Assembly: GCA_003353945.1 (NCBI GenBank)
Contig: PIVM01000025.1
Coordinates: 1 to 51,226, forward strand
Source of the DNA: Gammaproteobacteria bacterium
Lineage (GTDB): Bacteria > Pseudomonadota > Gammaproteobacteria > Pseudomonadales > PIVM01
Length of the DNA stretch: 51,226 nucleotides
Direction: 5' to 3'
Every line of letters starts with the position of its first letter. Positions within the stretch are counted from its first letter, which is position 1. The translations under genes and the position numbers were made by a program. This document shows positions 16,566 to 25,084 of this stretch, piece by piece. The notes under the pieces are model-generated. The model was not told the origin of the DNA and ran no database searches. It worked only from the letters and a program-made list of their open reading frames with translations.

Positions 16566-18023
16566 TTAAAAGGTAAGACCTAAAATTGCTGTACACCAAA
16601 TCAATGCAATAATCGAGCTACCTAACACGCCGGGTATCAGTGGCGCTATGCGCCGGCCCAACGCCAATCCCTGATTGGCCAGTATAGTATTGCCCAAATG
16701 AAAACTCCACAACAGACACACTGCCATAATGATGCCCTTCAGGACTTGTATCTGTCCAGCATCCATGCCAATAACCGCAAGCAATTTGAAAAGCTCACCA
16801 CCAATACCGATAAGCAATGAACAAACCGCAATTGGCATATACTGATAGGCCAACTGGATAAAGCCTTCTTTCGCGTTATACCCAGGCTGCATTATCTTAG
16901 CAAGCCTTGCCGACAACCAGGTTGTTGCAAATAGTATACTTGCCACACATATCATTATGCCGCCAATAAAACCAACGATGGTCAGGAAATCGAGCCAGTT
17001 AAACACCTCGCGGCGCTCAGGATGCACACTCATTAACCACCATGGTCCCGGCTCACCAACCCAGTACATTCCATTTTCAACGAACCACTGTCCAACGGTC
17101 GCTCGGAACGTCTGATACGAAGGCCAGATCAACCATAAAAATCCACCCAGAGCCGTACCAATACCAAGAAAGAAAAACCAGACTTCTGCCATATTGGGGT
17201 TGTGTTGCGCGATATTTTCAACCTCTTCACCCGGCTTGCGAAAGCTCATCGTCAAACCACCTTTGGACTCTGGCTTAACACAACGGAAACACTCTATACA
17301 GTGTCGCGACTCATCTTTGGTTCTCAAATCGACAAATGTCGGGCAAATACCACGCTCTACATATTGATCACCGCCCTCTTTGCGTTGTTGTTTTTGTGTG
17401 AACTGCACGATACCCAGACGCGAATAAACACCCAGCAACAAGCCTATTGGACACATATGACGACACCAGGCCCGCTTGTGCTGTCCATAGATAAAACCAA
17501 TGATAATGGCTGCCAACATCATGCCGCCAAATAGTTCGGCAACAGCCTCCGGGTGATCCCTGACACCAATCGTTTGCCCAAGCGTAGTAATGATAATAAA
17601 ACTGACAACGGGTGTGCCTTCCCACTTCATCCATCGAGGAAGCGCTCTTTGCGGACCTACCTTATTCGCCCACTCTGAAGCAGCCCCCATAGGACATAAC
17701 AAGCCGCACCAGGCACGACCGGTAAAAATAACGGACAAAAATACCAATGGGAACCAAAGCGCCCACAATATGTAATGTGTCGTAATTGTAAAATGTGTGA
17801 AGGGTGTATCAAATTCTGCCGGTTCTCCCAAGAATAGTGGCAGGAATAATAACACCATAAAAAACACAAACATGACCACATGAACAAGATTGATGTAGAC
17901 AATATTATGTGCAAAAAAAGATTCAATACGACCGGCAAGGCCGCTCTGTTTCCCTACATCCTCTTCATAGAGAGGAATTCTATCCTCAAGAATTTGTTCC
18001 GATTCTGTATCAGTGGTTTTCAT
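16566..18023 (-). CDS. NapH/CcoG-like membrane polyferredoxin
   Basis: A 485-residue inner-membrane protein with about nine or ten membrane segments. It has two cysteine pairs of the NapH/NosR type, RAWCGLLCPMG and RAWCRHMCPIG, and a cytoplasmic-side cluster site (ICPTF ... CIECFRC, four Cys) for one [4Fe-4S]. Such proteins move electrons across the membrane from quinol or ferredoxin-like donors to periplasmic partners. Relatives are found beside P19 iron-uptake genes, where they are thought to supply reducing power. GGGAGAGGG precedes the ATG. It lies between hemN and P19 in one direction. Its electron acceptor could equally be a cytochrome; the sequence does not decide. Confidence 0.8.
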   Translation of the reverse strand: MKTTDTESEQILEDRIPLYEEDVGKQSGLAGRIESFFAHNIVYINLVHVVMFVFFMVLLFLPLFLGEPAEFDTPFTHFTITTHYILWALWFPLVFLSVIFTGRAWCGLLCPMGAASEWANKVGPQRALPRWMKWEGTPVVSFIIITTLGQTIGVRDHPEAVAELFGGMMLAAIIIGFIYGQHKRAWCRHMCPIGLLLGVYSRLGIVQFTQKQQRKEGGDQYVERGICPTFVDLRTKDESRHCIECFRCVKPESKGGLTMSFRKPGEEVENIAQHNPNMAEVWFFFLGIGTALGGFLWLIWPSYQTFRATVGQWFVENGMYWVGEPGPWWLMSVHPERREVFNWLDFLTIVGFIGGIMICVASILFATTWLSARLAKIMQPGYNAKEGFIQLAYQYMPIAVCSLLIGIGGELFKLLAVIGMDAGQIQVLKGIIMAVCLLWSFHLGNTILANQGLALGRRIAPLIPGVLGSSIIALIWCTAILGLTF

Positions 18024-18093
18024 TGCCCTCTCCCGCTTATCGCACAGGGGTGTTATCTAAAAAAAATCGAGCGAACAGGTTTATCAGCCGAAT

Positions 18094-19467
18094 TTAAATC
18101 GACTGGGAAAACACCTGTTCTTCTGGATTACCCTTCCTTAGACGTTGATCCAGTGCCATACAGGCGTTGCGCAAAAAGGGCCTGCCTTTTTGCGTCAGTT
18201 TTAAATGCATTCCGTCAATTTCAACCAATCCATCGGCAATCATACTGTCCAAAAATGTTTCGACACTGTTCTTTTGTTCTTCATCATGAAGCTCAACATC
18301 AAACTGTGTCATATATTTCAAAATCTGCTGTCGGTAAAATCGATCCTCCTCATTGAGCAAATGACCACGATGCGTAGGCAACTCACCGTTTTCCACACGC
18401 CTTTCGTAAACCGGTAGTACTTTTTCATTTTGATGAAAACAGTACGGACTTTCTGAAATAGAGCTAACCCCCAGGCCAATCAACACATCCGTACGCTGGT
18501 CGGTATAACCCATAAAATTTCTGTGCAAGGTGCCGTCTTTAAAGGAGGTATTCAGTGCATCGCTTTCTAACGCAAAATGATCCATACCAATTTCGATATA
18601 ACCAGCCTGCAGCAACAACTCCCTCGCTCTCTCGTACAAAGCACGTTTTTCGTGACTCTTTGGTAAATCTTCGTCCTGAAATGAACGTTGCGCTGGCTTG
18701 ATCCAGGGCACAACAGCAAGACTGTACAAGGCGATTCTGTCGGGCATTAATTCGATCGTGTATTTTGCCGTTTGCTCAATACTCGCTATGGTTTGACCGG
18801 GCAGGCCGTATATCAAATCAAAATTGACAGATTCATAGCCCAACGCTCTGGCTTTGTCCGTCATTTCTTTTGTCAGATCATAAGGCTGATAACGACGCAC
18901 CATATGCTGAACTTTTTCATCGAAATCTTGCACACCCAGACTGACACGCTGAAAACCCAACTCTCTTAACGCTTCCAGCTGCCCGGGTTTGGTAGTTCTG
19001 GGATCAATTTCAATCGAGCCTTCAAAATCATCTGCGGCAATTTCTGCCGACTCCATAATCGGCGTCAGCAATCTTTTAAGATTATCCGCATCCAGGAAGG
19101 TTGGTGTTCCCCCGCCCAAATGTATCTGCTTCAACGGCGCTTTACGGAACTCCGGTACTGCATCGATATACATCTGCCATTCTTTCACCAACAGATCCAC
19201 GTAAGGTAATTCTTTACCGTGATCCTTGGTTATGGTGTTATTACAACCACAATAAGTACAAAGTGTTTCACAAAAGGGAATGTGAATATAAATGCCGAAC
19301 GGTGTTTGTTCTTGCTGAAAAGTTCTATGCAGCGTCTCCAACCACTGTTCAGTCGTTGGTTCGGTATCCCAATAAGGCACCGTCGGGTAGCTGGTGTAAC
19401 GTGGACAAGGAACATCATATTTTTCTAACAGTGCAATCAATTCTTTTTTGCTTATAGCAGTACTCAC
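18094..19467 (-). CDS. hemN: Oxygen-independent coproporphyrinogen III dehydrogenase
   Basis: A radical SAM enzyme that converts coproporphyrinogen III to protoporphyrinogen IX without oxygen. HIPFCETLCTYCGCNN carries the CX3CX2C cluster site (C66, C70, C73) and C75, the HemN-specific extra cysteine. The 457-residue length equals E. coli HemN, unlike the shorter HemW proteins that lack this activity, and the N-terminal YTSYPT motif is present. The first codon overlaps the hemE stop by 4 bases, so the two are translationally coupled. It implies haem synthesis at low oxygen. Confidence 0.94.
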   Translation of the reverse strand: MSTAISKKELIALLEKYDVPCPRYTSYPTVPYWDTEPTTEQWLETLHRTFQQEQTPFGIYIHIPFCETLCTYCGCNNTITKDHGKELPYVDLLVKEWQMYIDAVPEFRKAPLKQIHLGGGTPTFLDADNLKRLLTPIMESAEIAADDFEGSIEIDPRTTKPGQLEALRELGFQRVSLGVQDFDEKVQHMVRRYQPYDLTKEMTDKARALGYESVNFDLIYGLPGQTIASIEQTAKYTIELMPDRIALYSLAVVPWIKPAQRSFQDEDLPKSHEKRALYERARELLLQAGYIEIGMDHFALESDALNTSFKDGTLHRNFMGYTDQRTDVLIGLGVSSISESPYCFHQNEKVLPVYERRVENGELPTHRGHLLNEEDRFYRQQILKYMTQFDVELHDEEQKNSVETFLDSMIADGLVEIDGMHLKLTQKGRPFLRNACMALDQRLRKGNPEEQVFSQSI

Positions 19468-20483
19468 TCAAATGCCTCACGAACGGTTTCTACAAATAAT
19501 TTAACGTGTTTTTCGGGTGTTTTTGGCAACACACCATGACCAAGCCCACACACCCAACCGGCCTTGTCATCGTCACTCAATGTCTTGAACGGCTGAAGAA
19601 ACTCCTCAAGCCTTTTCGCAAAATCCTGCGTATCAGAAAACAGCAGAGTTTCGTCAAAATTACCCTGCACAAACTGCTTTCTCTTACTCTTTAAGAGGTC
19701 GGGCAGATACCACCGGTGATCGGCACCCACTCCGGCCCAATGCGTTTCACCGAGTATTGAATTGAGATAAGGCGCTTGCGTTGTTTTACCATAATAGCCC
19801 AATTTCCCGGAATATGCCTGCGCAAGCTCATCAAGATCGGGCATAATATATTGCTGAAACAGCACCGGTGATATTTCTCCCGCCGCCGTATCAAAAACCA
19901 TGACGATTTCAGCGCCCCCCTCAAGCTGGTATTCAATATTTTTTTTCAGCAGAGGCAACAGCAACTGAGAAAATCGTTGATAGAGATCAAGCTGCGATTT
20001 GGCTTGAATCAAATGACCGCTATGAGCGCCTTCCACCGCATAGGTAAATAAAGTCCACGGTCCACCAATAAAACCAATAAGACTTTTGTGATCTGGCAGA
20101 CGTTCTCTTGTTGCACGCATCACATTTTTATGAAATTCAAGTTGCGGGACGGCATCATCGAAACTTTTCATATCCACAATAGACTGCGCAGATAAATGCC
20201 AGGAAAGCTGGGGGCCTGGATTGTATGATAACCCCATACCGAGCGCTTCCAGTGGAAACAGCAGATCACTGAACATTATAGCCAAATCAAAATCAAAATC
20301 CTCGACTGGCCCCATGGCAACCTCAGCAGCCAATTCAGGTTCCTTGCATAAGGCCATAAAACCGTGTTTTTCTGATAGCGCCTGATAATGTCGATGGTAG
20401 CGCCCTGCCTGTCGCATAAACCAGATGGGTGGCGTTTTTTGCGATTTTAATGCCAGTGCATTTTGAAACTTCTGATTTGCCAC
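19464..20483 (-). CDS. hemE: Uroporphyrinogen decarboxylase
   Basis: Removes four carboxyl groups from uroporphyrinogen III to give coproporphyrinogen III in the cytosol. The signature PIWFMRQAGRY lies near the N-terminus, and the blocks FSDLLFPLEALG and GFIGGPWTLFTY are present. I choose a GTG start at 20483 (339 residues) because AGAGG lies 8 bases upstream; a TTG at 20507 would add eight residues and would lie inside a hairpin. The sequence diverges from the usual housekeeping HemE (for example LGHGVLPKTP near the end), so a second canonical hemE may exist elsewhere. It is coupled to hemN. Confidence 0.9.
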   Translation of the reverse strand: MANQKFQNALALKSQKTPPIWFMRQAGRYHRHYQALSEKHGFMALCKEPELAAEVAMGPVEDFDFDLAIMFSDLLFPLEALGMGLSYNPGPQLSWHLSAQSIVDMKSFDDAVPQLEFHKNVMRATRERLPDHKSLIGFIGGPWTLFTYAVEGAHSGHLIQAKSQLDLYQRFSQLLLPLLKKNIEYQLEGGAEIVMVFDTAAGEISPVLFQQYIMPDLDELAQAYSGKLGYYGKTTQAPYLNSILGETHWAGVGADHRWYLPDLLKSKRKQFVQGNFDETLLFSDTQDFAKRLEEFLQPFKTLSDDDKAGWVCGLGHGVLPKTPEKHVKLFVETVREAFE

Positions 20484-20505
20484 TAATTTGCCTCTAACTA
20501 ATTTC

Positions 20506-20535
20506 AACTATCACATCTTGCAGGATGTGATAGTT
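20506..20535 (-). promoter_or_regulatory. Perfect RNA hairpin ahead of hemE
   Basis: A 12-bp perfect inverted repeat AACTATCACATC / GATGTGATAGTT around a 6-base loop, exactly between the hemA-like stop and the hemE start. No T-run follows, so it is not an ordinary terminator. It may stabilise the mRNA, mark a processing site or control hemE translation. Confidence 0.6.
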
Positions 20536-20537
20536 AT

Positions 20538-21440
20538 CTAAAAAATATCGTACCATCCGTGCGGTCTAAATTGCATGGCCTTTTGTTTTTCCACAACCAG
20601 TTGGTTGATCATCTCTCTTGCACTCGCAATTTTTTTCTGCAATTTGTCCTTTGTTTTGCTGATCTGTTGAAATAGCTGAGATAAACTTTCCACCTCACAG
20701 GCAGCCATCACCCGGTCAATGTGTGAATCACTTCTCAAATCCATTACCAATGCCAACTGAGCATCTTCCTGACGCAACAAGCCGCTGATTTCCTCTGACA
20801 TTAATGGTGCAGCAATGACCATCACACCTACCATGGGTCTGCGAGACGGATGCTGAATATCTTCAACAAATATCGTCGGATATTGACGTTGCAATTTTTT
20901 ACCTTTATCCACATTTCGACAGTGGACACGCACTCGCACACCCAACTTGATCAACCAGGGGAGTATATCCTTAACTAATAATCCCGCGCCCAGCAAATTG
21001 ACTTCACTCAACTCCATCTCTTTAACCTTACGGCGTACAACACTTCCGTATGACTGACTCCCTAAACCGATGAGATGTTGTTTACGCACTGATTTCGCAT
21101 CCGTTATCAGATCGAGCAACAATTTATTTAATGCCGGTTCGTTATCTGCCCGGGTTTCATACTGATCAACAAATTGTCGAAATTGACCAAAAACCTCAGT
21201 TTCTCCCGGCATTGGTGAATGCAAACCACAGATAACCTCCATACAAAAACGATAGGCTGCATCACCAGTAAAAACTTCGTCATCGGGCAGCACTTCTAAT
21301 TCTTTAAGGTTTTTCACTCTACCTATCAAGACTTTTCTGACACAAGTTTGCCACTTTAGCCAATCACCGTTTTTACTGTTTGCAGGTATTGTTAAATCAA
21401 ATTCCGACTTACGATTAAGAATCACAATTTCATCAATCAT
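20538..21440 (-). CDS. Divergent, shortened glutamyl-tRNA reductase homologue
   Basis: A 300-residue HemA-like protein. It keeps counterparts of the catalytic cysteine motif (QTCVRKVLIG with C33, for STCNR), of the GLDS-x3-GE-x2-ILGQ segment (GLHSPMPGETEVFGQF) and of the NADPH Rossmann loop (NLLGAGLLVKD). It differs from GluTR (about 420 residues): the N-terminus is shorter, the usual active-site His before GLDS is not evident, and the C-terminal dimerisation domain is mostly missing. It heads a hemA-like/hemE/hemN unit. It could be a reduced GluTR, a regulator of haem synthesis, or an enzyme of altered function. No strong ribosome site is seen before the ATG. Confidence 0.7.
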   Translation of the reverse strand: MIDEIVILNRKSEFDLTIPANSKNGDWLKWQTCVRKVLIGRVKNLKELEVLPDDEVFTGDAAYRFCMEVICGLHSPMPGETEVFGQFRQFVDQYETRADNEPALNKLLLDLITDAKSVRKQHLIGLGSQSYGSVVRRKVKEMELSEVNLLGAGLLVKDILPWLIKLGVRVRVHCRNVDKGKKLQRQYPTIFVEDIQHPSRRPMVGVMVIAAPLMSEEISGLLRQEDAQLALVMDLRSDSHIDRVMAACEVESLSQLFQQISKTKDKLQKKIASAREMINQLVVEKQKAMQFRPHGWYDIF

Positions 21441-22145
21441 GGTTGCACACTGTCGTTAGTTGTTTATTTTTTATGACCCGGGTTATCTACGCGACCCTCC
21501 CCCTTAATCCCTTCCCAAGTCTATTCAAATTTCAGACCAGATTGATAACTACGTGTTTATTTTCGGTTTGGAAGGCAATTTCAGCGACTGCTGCTGCTTT
21601 CGCAAGTTGCAAACCACCACATTTTTTGAGGGATATCCAATTGCATAACTTATTGTTATTCCTCAACTAATACATATTGGAACTCTCATATTCATGAATA
21701 TAATAGGCATTATTAAGTCAGAACAAGCAGGAACTGCACCAATCAAACATCTTCCTGCTTCATATCAGCATAGAGACAATGCACAGCAGCCATGTGTAGC
21801 GAACAGCTCCGCAATTCTCATAAGCGAGAATTGCACGGCAGCTTTCCTACAAATGGTAAAATATTCAATGAAGAAAGCGTGACCAATCTTCTTGCTTGTG
21901 TTGATTTCAGGAGCTACACGAGGACAACTCCCCATTATTCTCACTATTGGGAGGCTCTAACCTTGCCATATCCAGTTTAAGATTCTAAATACCTATTTAT
22001 TCGGTCTTGTTCTGGATAATTATGTGATTCCAATCATTGTAAAACGCGCTTTGTAATCTATTATTCATCTGTTGTACTATCTTCGAAATTAAGGTCAATA
22101 TTAAACATTTCAATCATTTGAGTGGAATTTGTAAAAGCCAAAACA
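21441..22145. other. Intergenic region between divergent haem and NHL genes
   Basis: About 700 bases with no credible gene. It should hold promoters for the leftward hem unit and the rightward NHL lipoprotein. A strong hairpin lies at 21811-21834. Short frames here lack ribosome sites and recognisable products. Confidence 0.5.
21811..21834. repeat. Inverted repeat (hairpin) in the hem upstream region
   Basis: GCAATTCTC / GAGAATTGC, 9 bp perfect, with a 6-base centre ATAAGC. No T-run follows. It could be an operator for a dimeric regulator or an RNA structure; no further evidence. Confidence 0.4.
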
Positions 22146-23246
22146 ATGAAAATATTCCAACTGCTATGCATCGTATTACTGGTAGGGTTTCACACCGCCT
22201 GCTCTACAACCGATGAAAAACCAGACGACGAAATCCAACGATTCTGGCCCGCCCCCCCTGATGTCGCTCGTTATCGTTATATGGGCACGATCCACACTAG
22301 TAAAGATATTGAGGAGAAAGGCAGTTTTTTGGAAACAATCGCTGTAGGAGAAAAAAAAGCAGGGGGCTTTACTAGACCAATCTCAGTTGCGGCTCATCAT
22401 GGGCGCCTTTATGTACTGGATTCAAACAAGCCCATAGTTCATGTTTTTGATATCCCACGGCGCAAGTATTTTTTCTTTGGGTCTCGCAACGATAGCAAAT
22501 TAGTTAACCCCGTTGGCATTGCCGTTGACAACCAACAAATTTATATAACTGATCGCTATAGAAAAGAATTGGTTGTCTTTGACAGTTTAGGTATGCATCT
22601 TCAACGCTTCGACCTAGCAGAACACAGCAGTCAATTAGCCGGCGTTGCCCTAAGCCATGACGGAGAACGAATCTACGTCGTTGATCGCGGTGGCATCGAC
22701 AGTAATCGTCATCAAGTTCTAATATTGAATAAAGAGGGAGAAGTTATCAATACCATTGGTAAGAGAGGCTCTGATGACGCTGAATTTAATTTTCCCCTTG
22801 ATATCACTGTCGGTAAAGACAACCATCTTTATATTGTGGATTCAGGTAATTTCAGAATACAAGTGCTGGATGAGTCGGGCCAATATCTACGCCAATGGGG
22901 AGCAGTTGGAAATAAGCTTGGTCAGTTTAGCAAACCACGCAGTATCAGTGTAGATAACGACAACCACATCTATGTCAGTGATACTGGTTTTGGCAATGTG
23001 CAAGTATTTAACAGTCAGGGTGATCTTATGCTACCCATTGGCGGTCTATCTGCTAACAATAAGCCTGGCCAATTCTCGCTTATTTCTGGTATTGAAGTGG
23101 ACGAAGAGCAATATCTTTATGTGCTCGATCAAAACTTTGTCAAGCTAGAAATTTACAAAAAACTGGATATTCAACAAGCTACTGACGAGCAACAAAGTGT
23201 TTCAGAAGCTCAACAAGTCATGCCTAAACCTAGCGCTCCCGAGTGA
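22146..23246 (+). CDS. NHL-repeat beta-propeller, probable lipoprotein
   Basis: A 366-residue exported protein. The start ATG at 22146 gives a clean signal peptide (MKIFQLLCIVLLVGFHTACS) with a Cys in lipobox position, though His at -3 is unusual. The body has about six NHL-type repeats (for example NPVGIAVDNQQIYITDRYRK, FPLDITVGKDNHLYIVDSGN, KPRSISVDNDNHIYVSDTGF), predicted to form a six-bladed propeller. NHL proteins of this sort occur in multihaem cytochrome gene clusters of metal-reducing bacteria. Here cytochrome genes lie on both sides but not adjacent. The end is a Q/S/P-rich tail. It may be co-transcribed with chaN, 113 bases downstream. Confidence 0.8.
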   Translation: MKIFQLLCIVLLVGFHTACSTTDEKPDDEIQRFWPAPPDVARYRYMGTIHTSKDIEEKGSFLETIAVGEKKAGGFTRPISVAAHHGRLYVLDSNKPIVHVFDIPRRKYFFFGSRNDSKLVNPVGIAVDNQQIYITDRYRKELVVFDSLGMHLQRFDLAEHSSQLAGVALSHDGERIYVVDRGGIDSNRHQVLILNKEGEVINTIGKRGSDDAEFNFPLDITVGKDNHLYIVDSGNFRIQVLDESGQYLRQWGAVGNKLGQFSKPRSISVDNDNHIYVSDTGFGNVQVFNSQGDLMLPIGGLSANNKPGQFSLISGIEVDEEQYLYVLDQNFVKLEIYKKLDIQQATDEQQSVSEAQQVMPKPSAPE

Positions 23247-23359
23247 GCATTCATCCAGAAATTAGGATCTGGGGATATTTTTTTCTAGACCCAAATGGCA
23301 TACTTAAGGAGCTCTTTCACCGCAGTACTGACTAAATAGCAAACCCATCAGGTAACCAC

Positions 23360-24439
23360 ATGCTACCACTCACAAAGTTATCTCGTCACCTCAAACGCTT
23401 TTTCATCATATATTGCTGTTACCTGGCAGTTGGCTGTGCCTATAACAAACCAGAACCAATCCCACCACACCCATTAACCGGCAAAATATTGCGAACTACC
23501 GATCAACAAGTACTTTCCAGCGCCGAATTGTTCGACGACATTATGAAAGCCGATATTATTTACCTTGGGGAACGTCACGACGATGTAACACATCATGAGG
23601 GTCAGCTGGAAATCATCAAACACATTACTGAGCAAGGCAGGAAACCCGCCATTGGTTTTGAAACGTTCTCTGTTGAACAAACCAGCATTCTGATGAACTA
23701 TAGCGAAATCAAAAACTCATCACACCTTATAAGTGAGCAGTTTACACCCAACGACTGGCTAAAAGAAAAGCTGCATATAAAAAAAGAAAAGGACAAAACC
23801 TGGGAATATTACGGAGCCATCATCAACTACGGCTTTGAACATCAACTCCCCCTTTTTGGCATTGACCTCAATAAGGCCATTCGACACCGAATTACTAAAA
23901 AGGGCATTGAGGGGCTCTCATCAGTCGAAAAGCAGTTATTAAATTTATCTAAACTGCCTGAGGAAAATTATCGGCAATTTATGCATGAACAATTTAAAAA
24001 AGGGCATTGTGGCTGGGGCAAGCCCCGATACCTCAATAAACTGTATGACAACTGGCTGGCACGTAACGACGGCATGGCAGAAGCGATTACGGCCATGGCC
24101 GACAGCCATAAGGATGGCCCTGTCGTTGTCATCGTTGGCACTGGCCATACGCAATTTAACAAAGGCGTATACGATAGAGTAAAATTGCTGAATCCCAATT
24201 TGGAGCAACTTAATCTTGCATTCACTAACGCAAGTGAAGATATCACCGACCTAAGCTACTATCAGCAACAACTTGTCTTTGAGGACGTCCAATACGGCTA
24301 TGGGTACGAATACCGCTGGTTTACTCAGCCGGTACCCGCTGCTATAGGCGAAAATCTCTGCAAAGCCTATCTTAAAAAGAAAAACCAGCAGAAAGAAAAG
24401 GAAAAGCCTCAGGAACAAGATTCTCCAGCACAGCAATAA
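23360..24439 (+). CDS. ChaN-family haem-binding lipoprotein
   Basis: A 359-residue lipoprotein with signal and lipobox LAVGC (Cys near residue 26). The ChaN/Tiki (DUF399) domain starts with YLGERHDDVTHHEGQLEI, matching the family GExH motif, and continues through GFETFSVEQ, FGIDLNKAIRH and VVVIVGTGHTQF. Campylobacter ChaN is an iron-regulated outer-membrane lipoprotein that binds haem between subunits, and the Tiki-like core resembles a metalloprotease. The tail (about 335-359) is a low-complexity K/E/Q stretch. With hemN/hemE, P19 and two cytochromes nearby it adds to an iron/haem theme. Confidence 0.8.
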   Translation: MLPLTKLSRHLKRFFIIYCCYLAVGCAYNKPEPIPPHPLTGKILRTTDQQVLSSAELFDDIMKADIIYLGERHDDVTHHEGQLEIIKHITEQGRKPAIGFETFSVEQTSILMNYSEIKNSSHLISEQFTPNDWLKEKLHIKKEKDKTWEYYGAIINYGFEHQLPLFGIDLNKAIRHRITKKGIEGLSSVEKQLLNLSKLPEENYRQFMHEQFKKGHCGWGKPRYLNKLYDNWLARNDGMAEAITAMADSHKDGPVVVIVGTGHTQFNKGVYDRVKLLNPNLEQLNLAFTNASEDITDLSYYQQQLVFEDVQYGYGYEYRWFTQPVPAAIGENLCKAYLKKKNQQKEKEKPQEQDSPAQQ

Positions 24440-24577
24440 ATAGCTATAGTGCTATTACTCTGATCTGATCAACTTAGAATGTTAGGCTAGCGTTGCCCGA
24501 TGTGCACAAGGCCTGTAGTCATACTTAGAACCTCGGAAAGCTTTCCCCGCAACCATGGGTTATTATTTCCACAACCT

Positions 24578-24832
24578 TTACGCGGGTTGACCCTCAATAT
24601 CTCTCATTGCCTTGAGCACTTGACTAACGACACAATCAATTTGCTCGCTGCTCATCCTGTCATTATCAAACAAGATTCTTCCCAGTAACCGATGCTGTCT
24701 ACCTTCCATCTCGTCATCGACCTGTTCAGCGAGCGCTGCTTTGAGATCATCTACCGTTATAAAACCCAATTCCACCGCAAGCCGGCCAAATCTTTGACAA
24801 TATTTTTCTGATATGCATTTTTTTACACCCAT
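24578..24832 (-). CDS. Small MshEN-like domain protein
   Basis: An 84-residue soluble protein beginning MGVKKCISEKYCQRFGRLAV. The core FGRLAVELGFITVDDLKAALAEQ resembles the N-terminal MshEN fold of type II secretion/type IV pilus ATPases, which can bind c-di-GMP, but no ATPase domain follows. I recognise similar stand-alone small proteins with the same 'isekyCqRFG' start in other bacteria, all of unknown function. The ATG at 24832 is chosen because AGGAGGG lies 9 bases upstream; the longer frame lacks that support. No obvious partner is adjacent. Confidence 0.65.
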   Translation of the reverse strand: MGVKKCISEKYCQRFGRLAVELGFITVDDLKAALAEQVDDEMEGRQHRLLGRILFDNDRMSSEQIDCVVSQVLKAMRDIEGQPA

Positions 24833-25084
24833 AAAAAACAAGCCCTCCTGTACGCTTAACCCGCGTCTGATATAGATCAACATCAAACACCAGTACCATT
24901 GTCATAGAATACAATCAGAAGCGAAGCAAGTCACCCTATCAACAAGCATAGTAAAATGAGGTGATTTTTGGCAAATAAAATTAAAATTAGTTTGTTATTG
25001 TTTTTGGGGGGTATATGACACTGACCTTTTCAGGCCATCAAGTCATAATGCTCTGCGATAGCAGGCCATTAAAGGATAAGCCTC

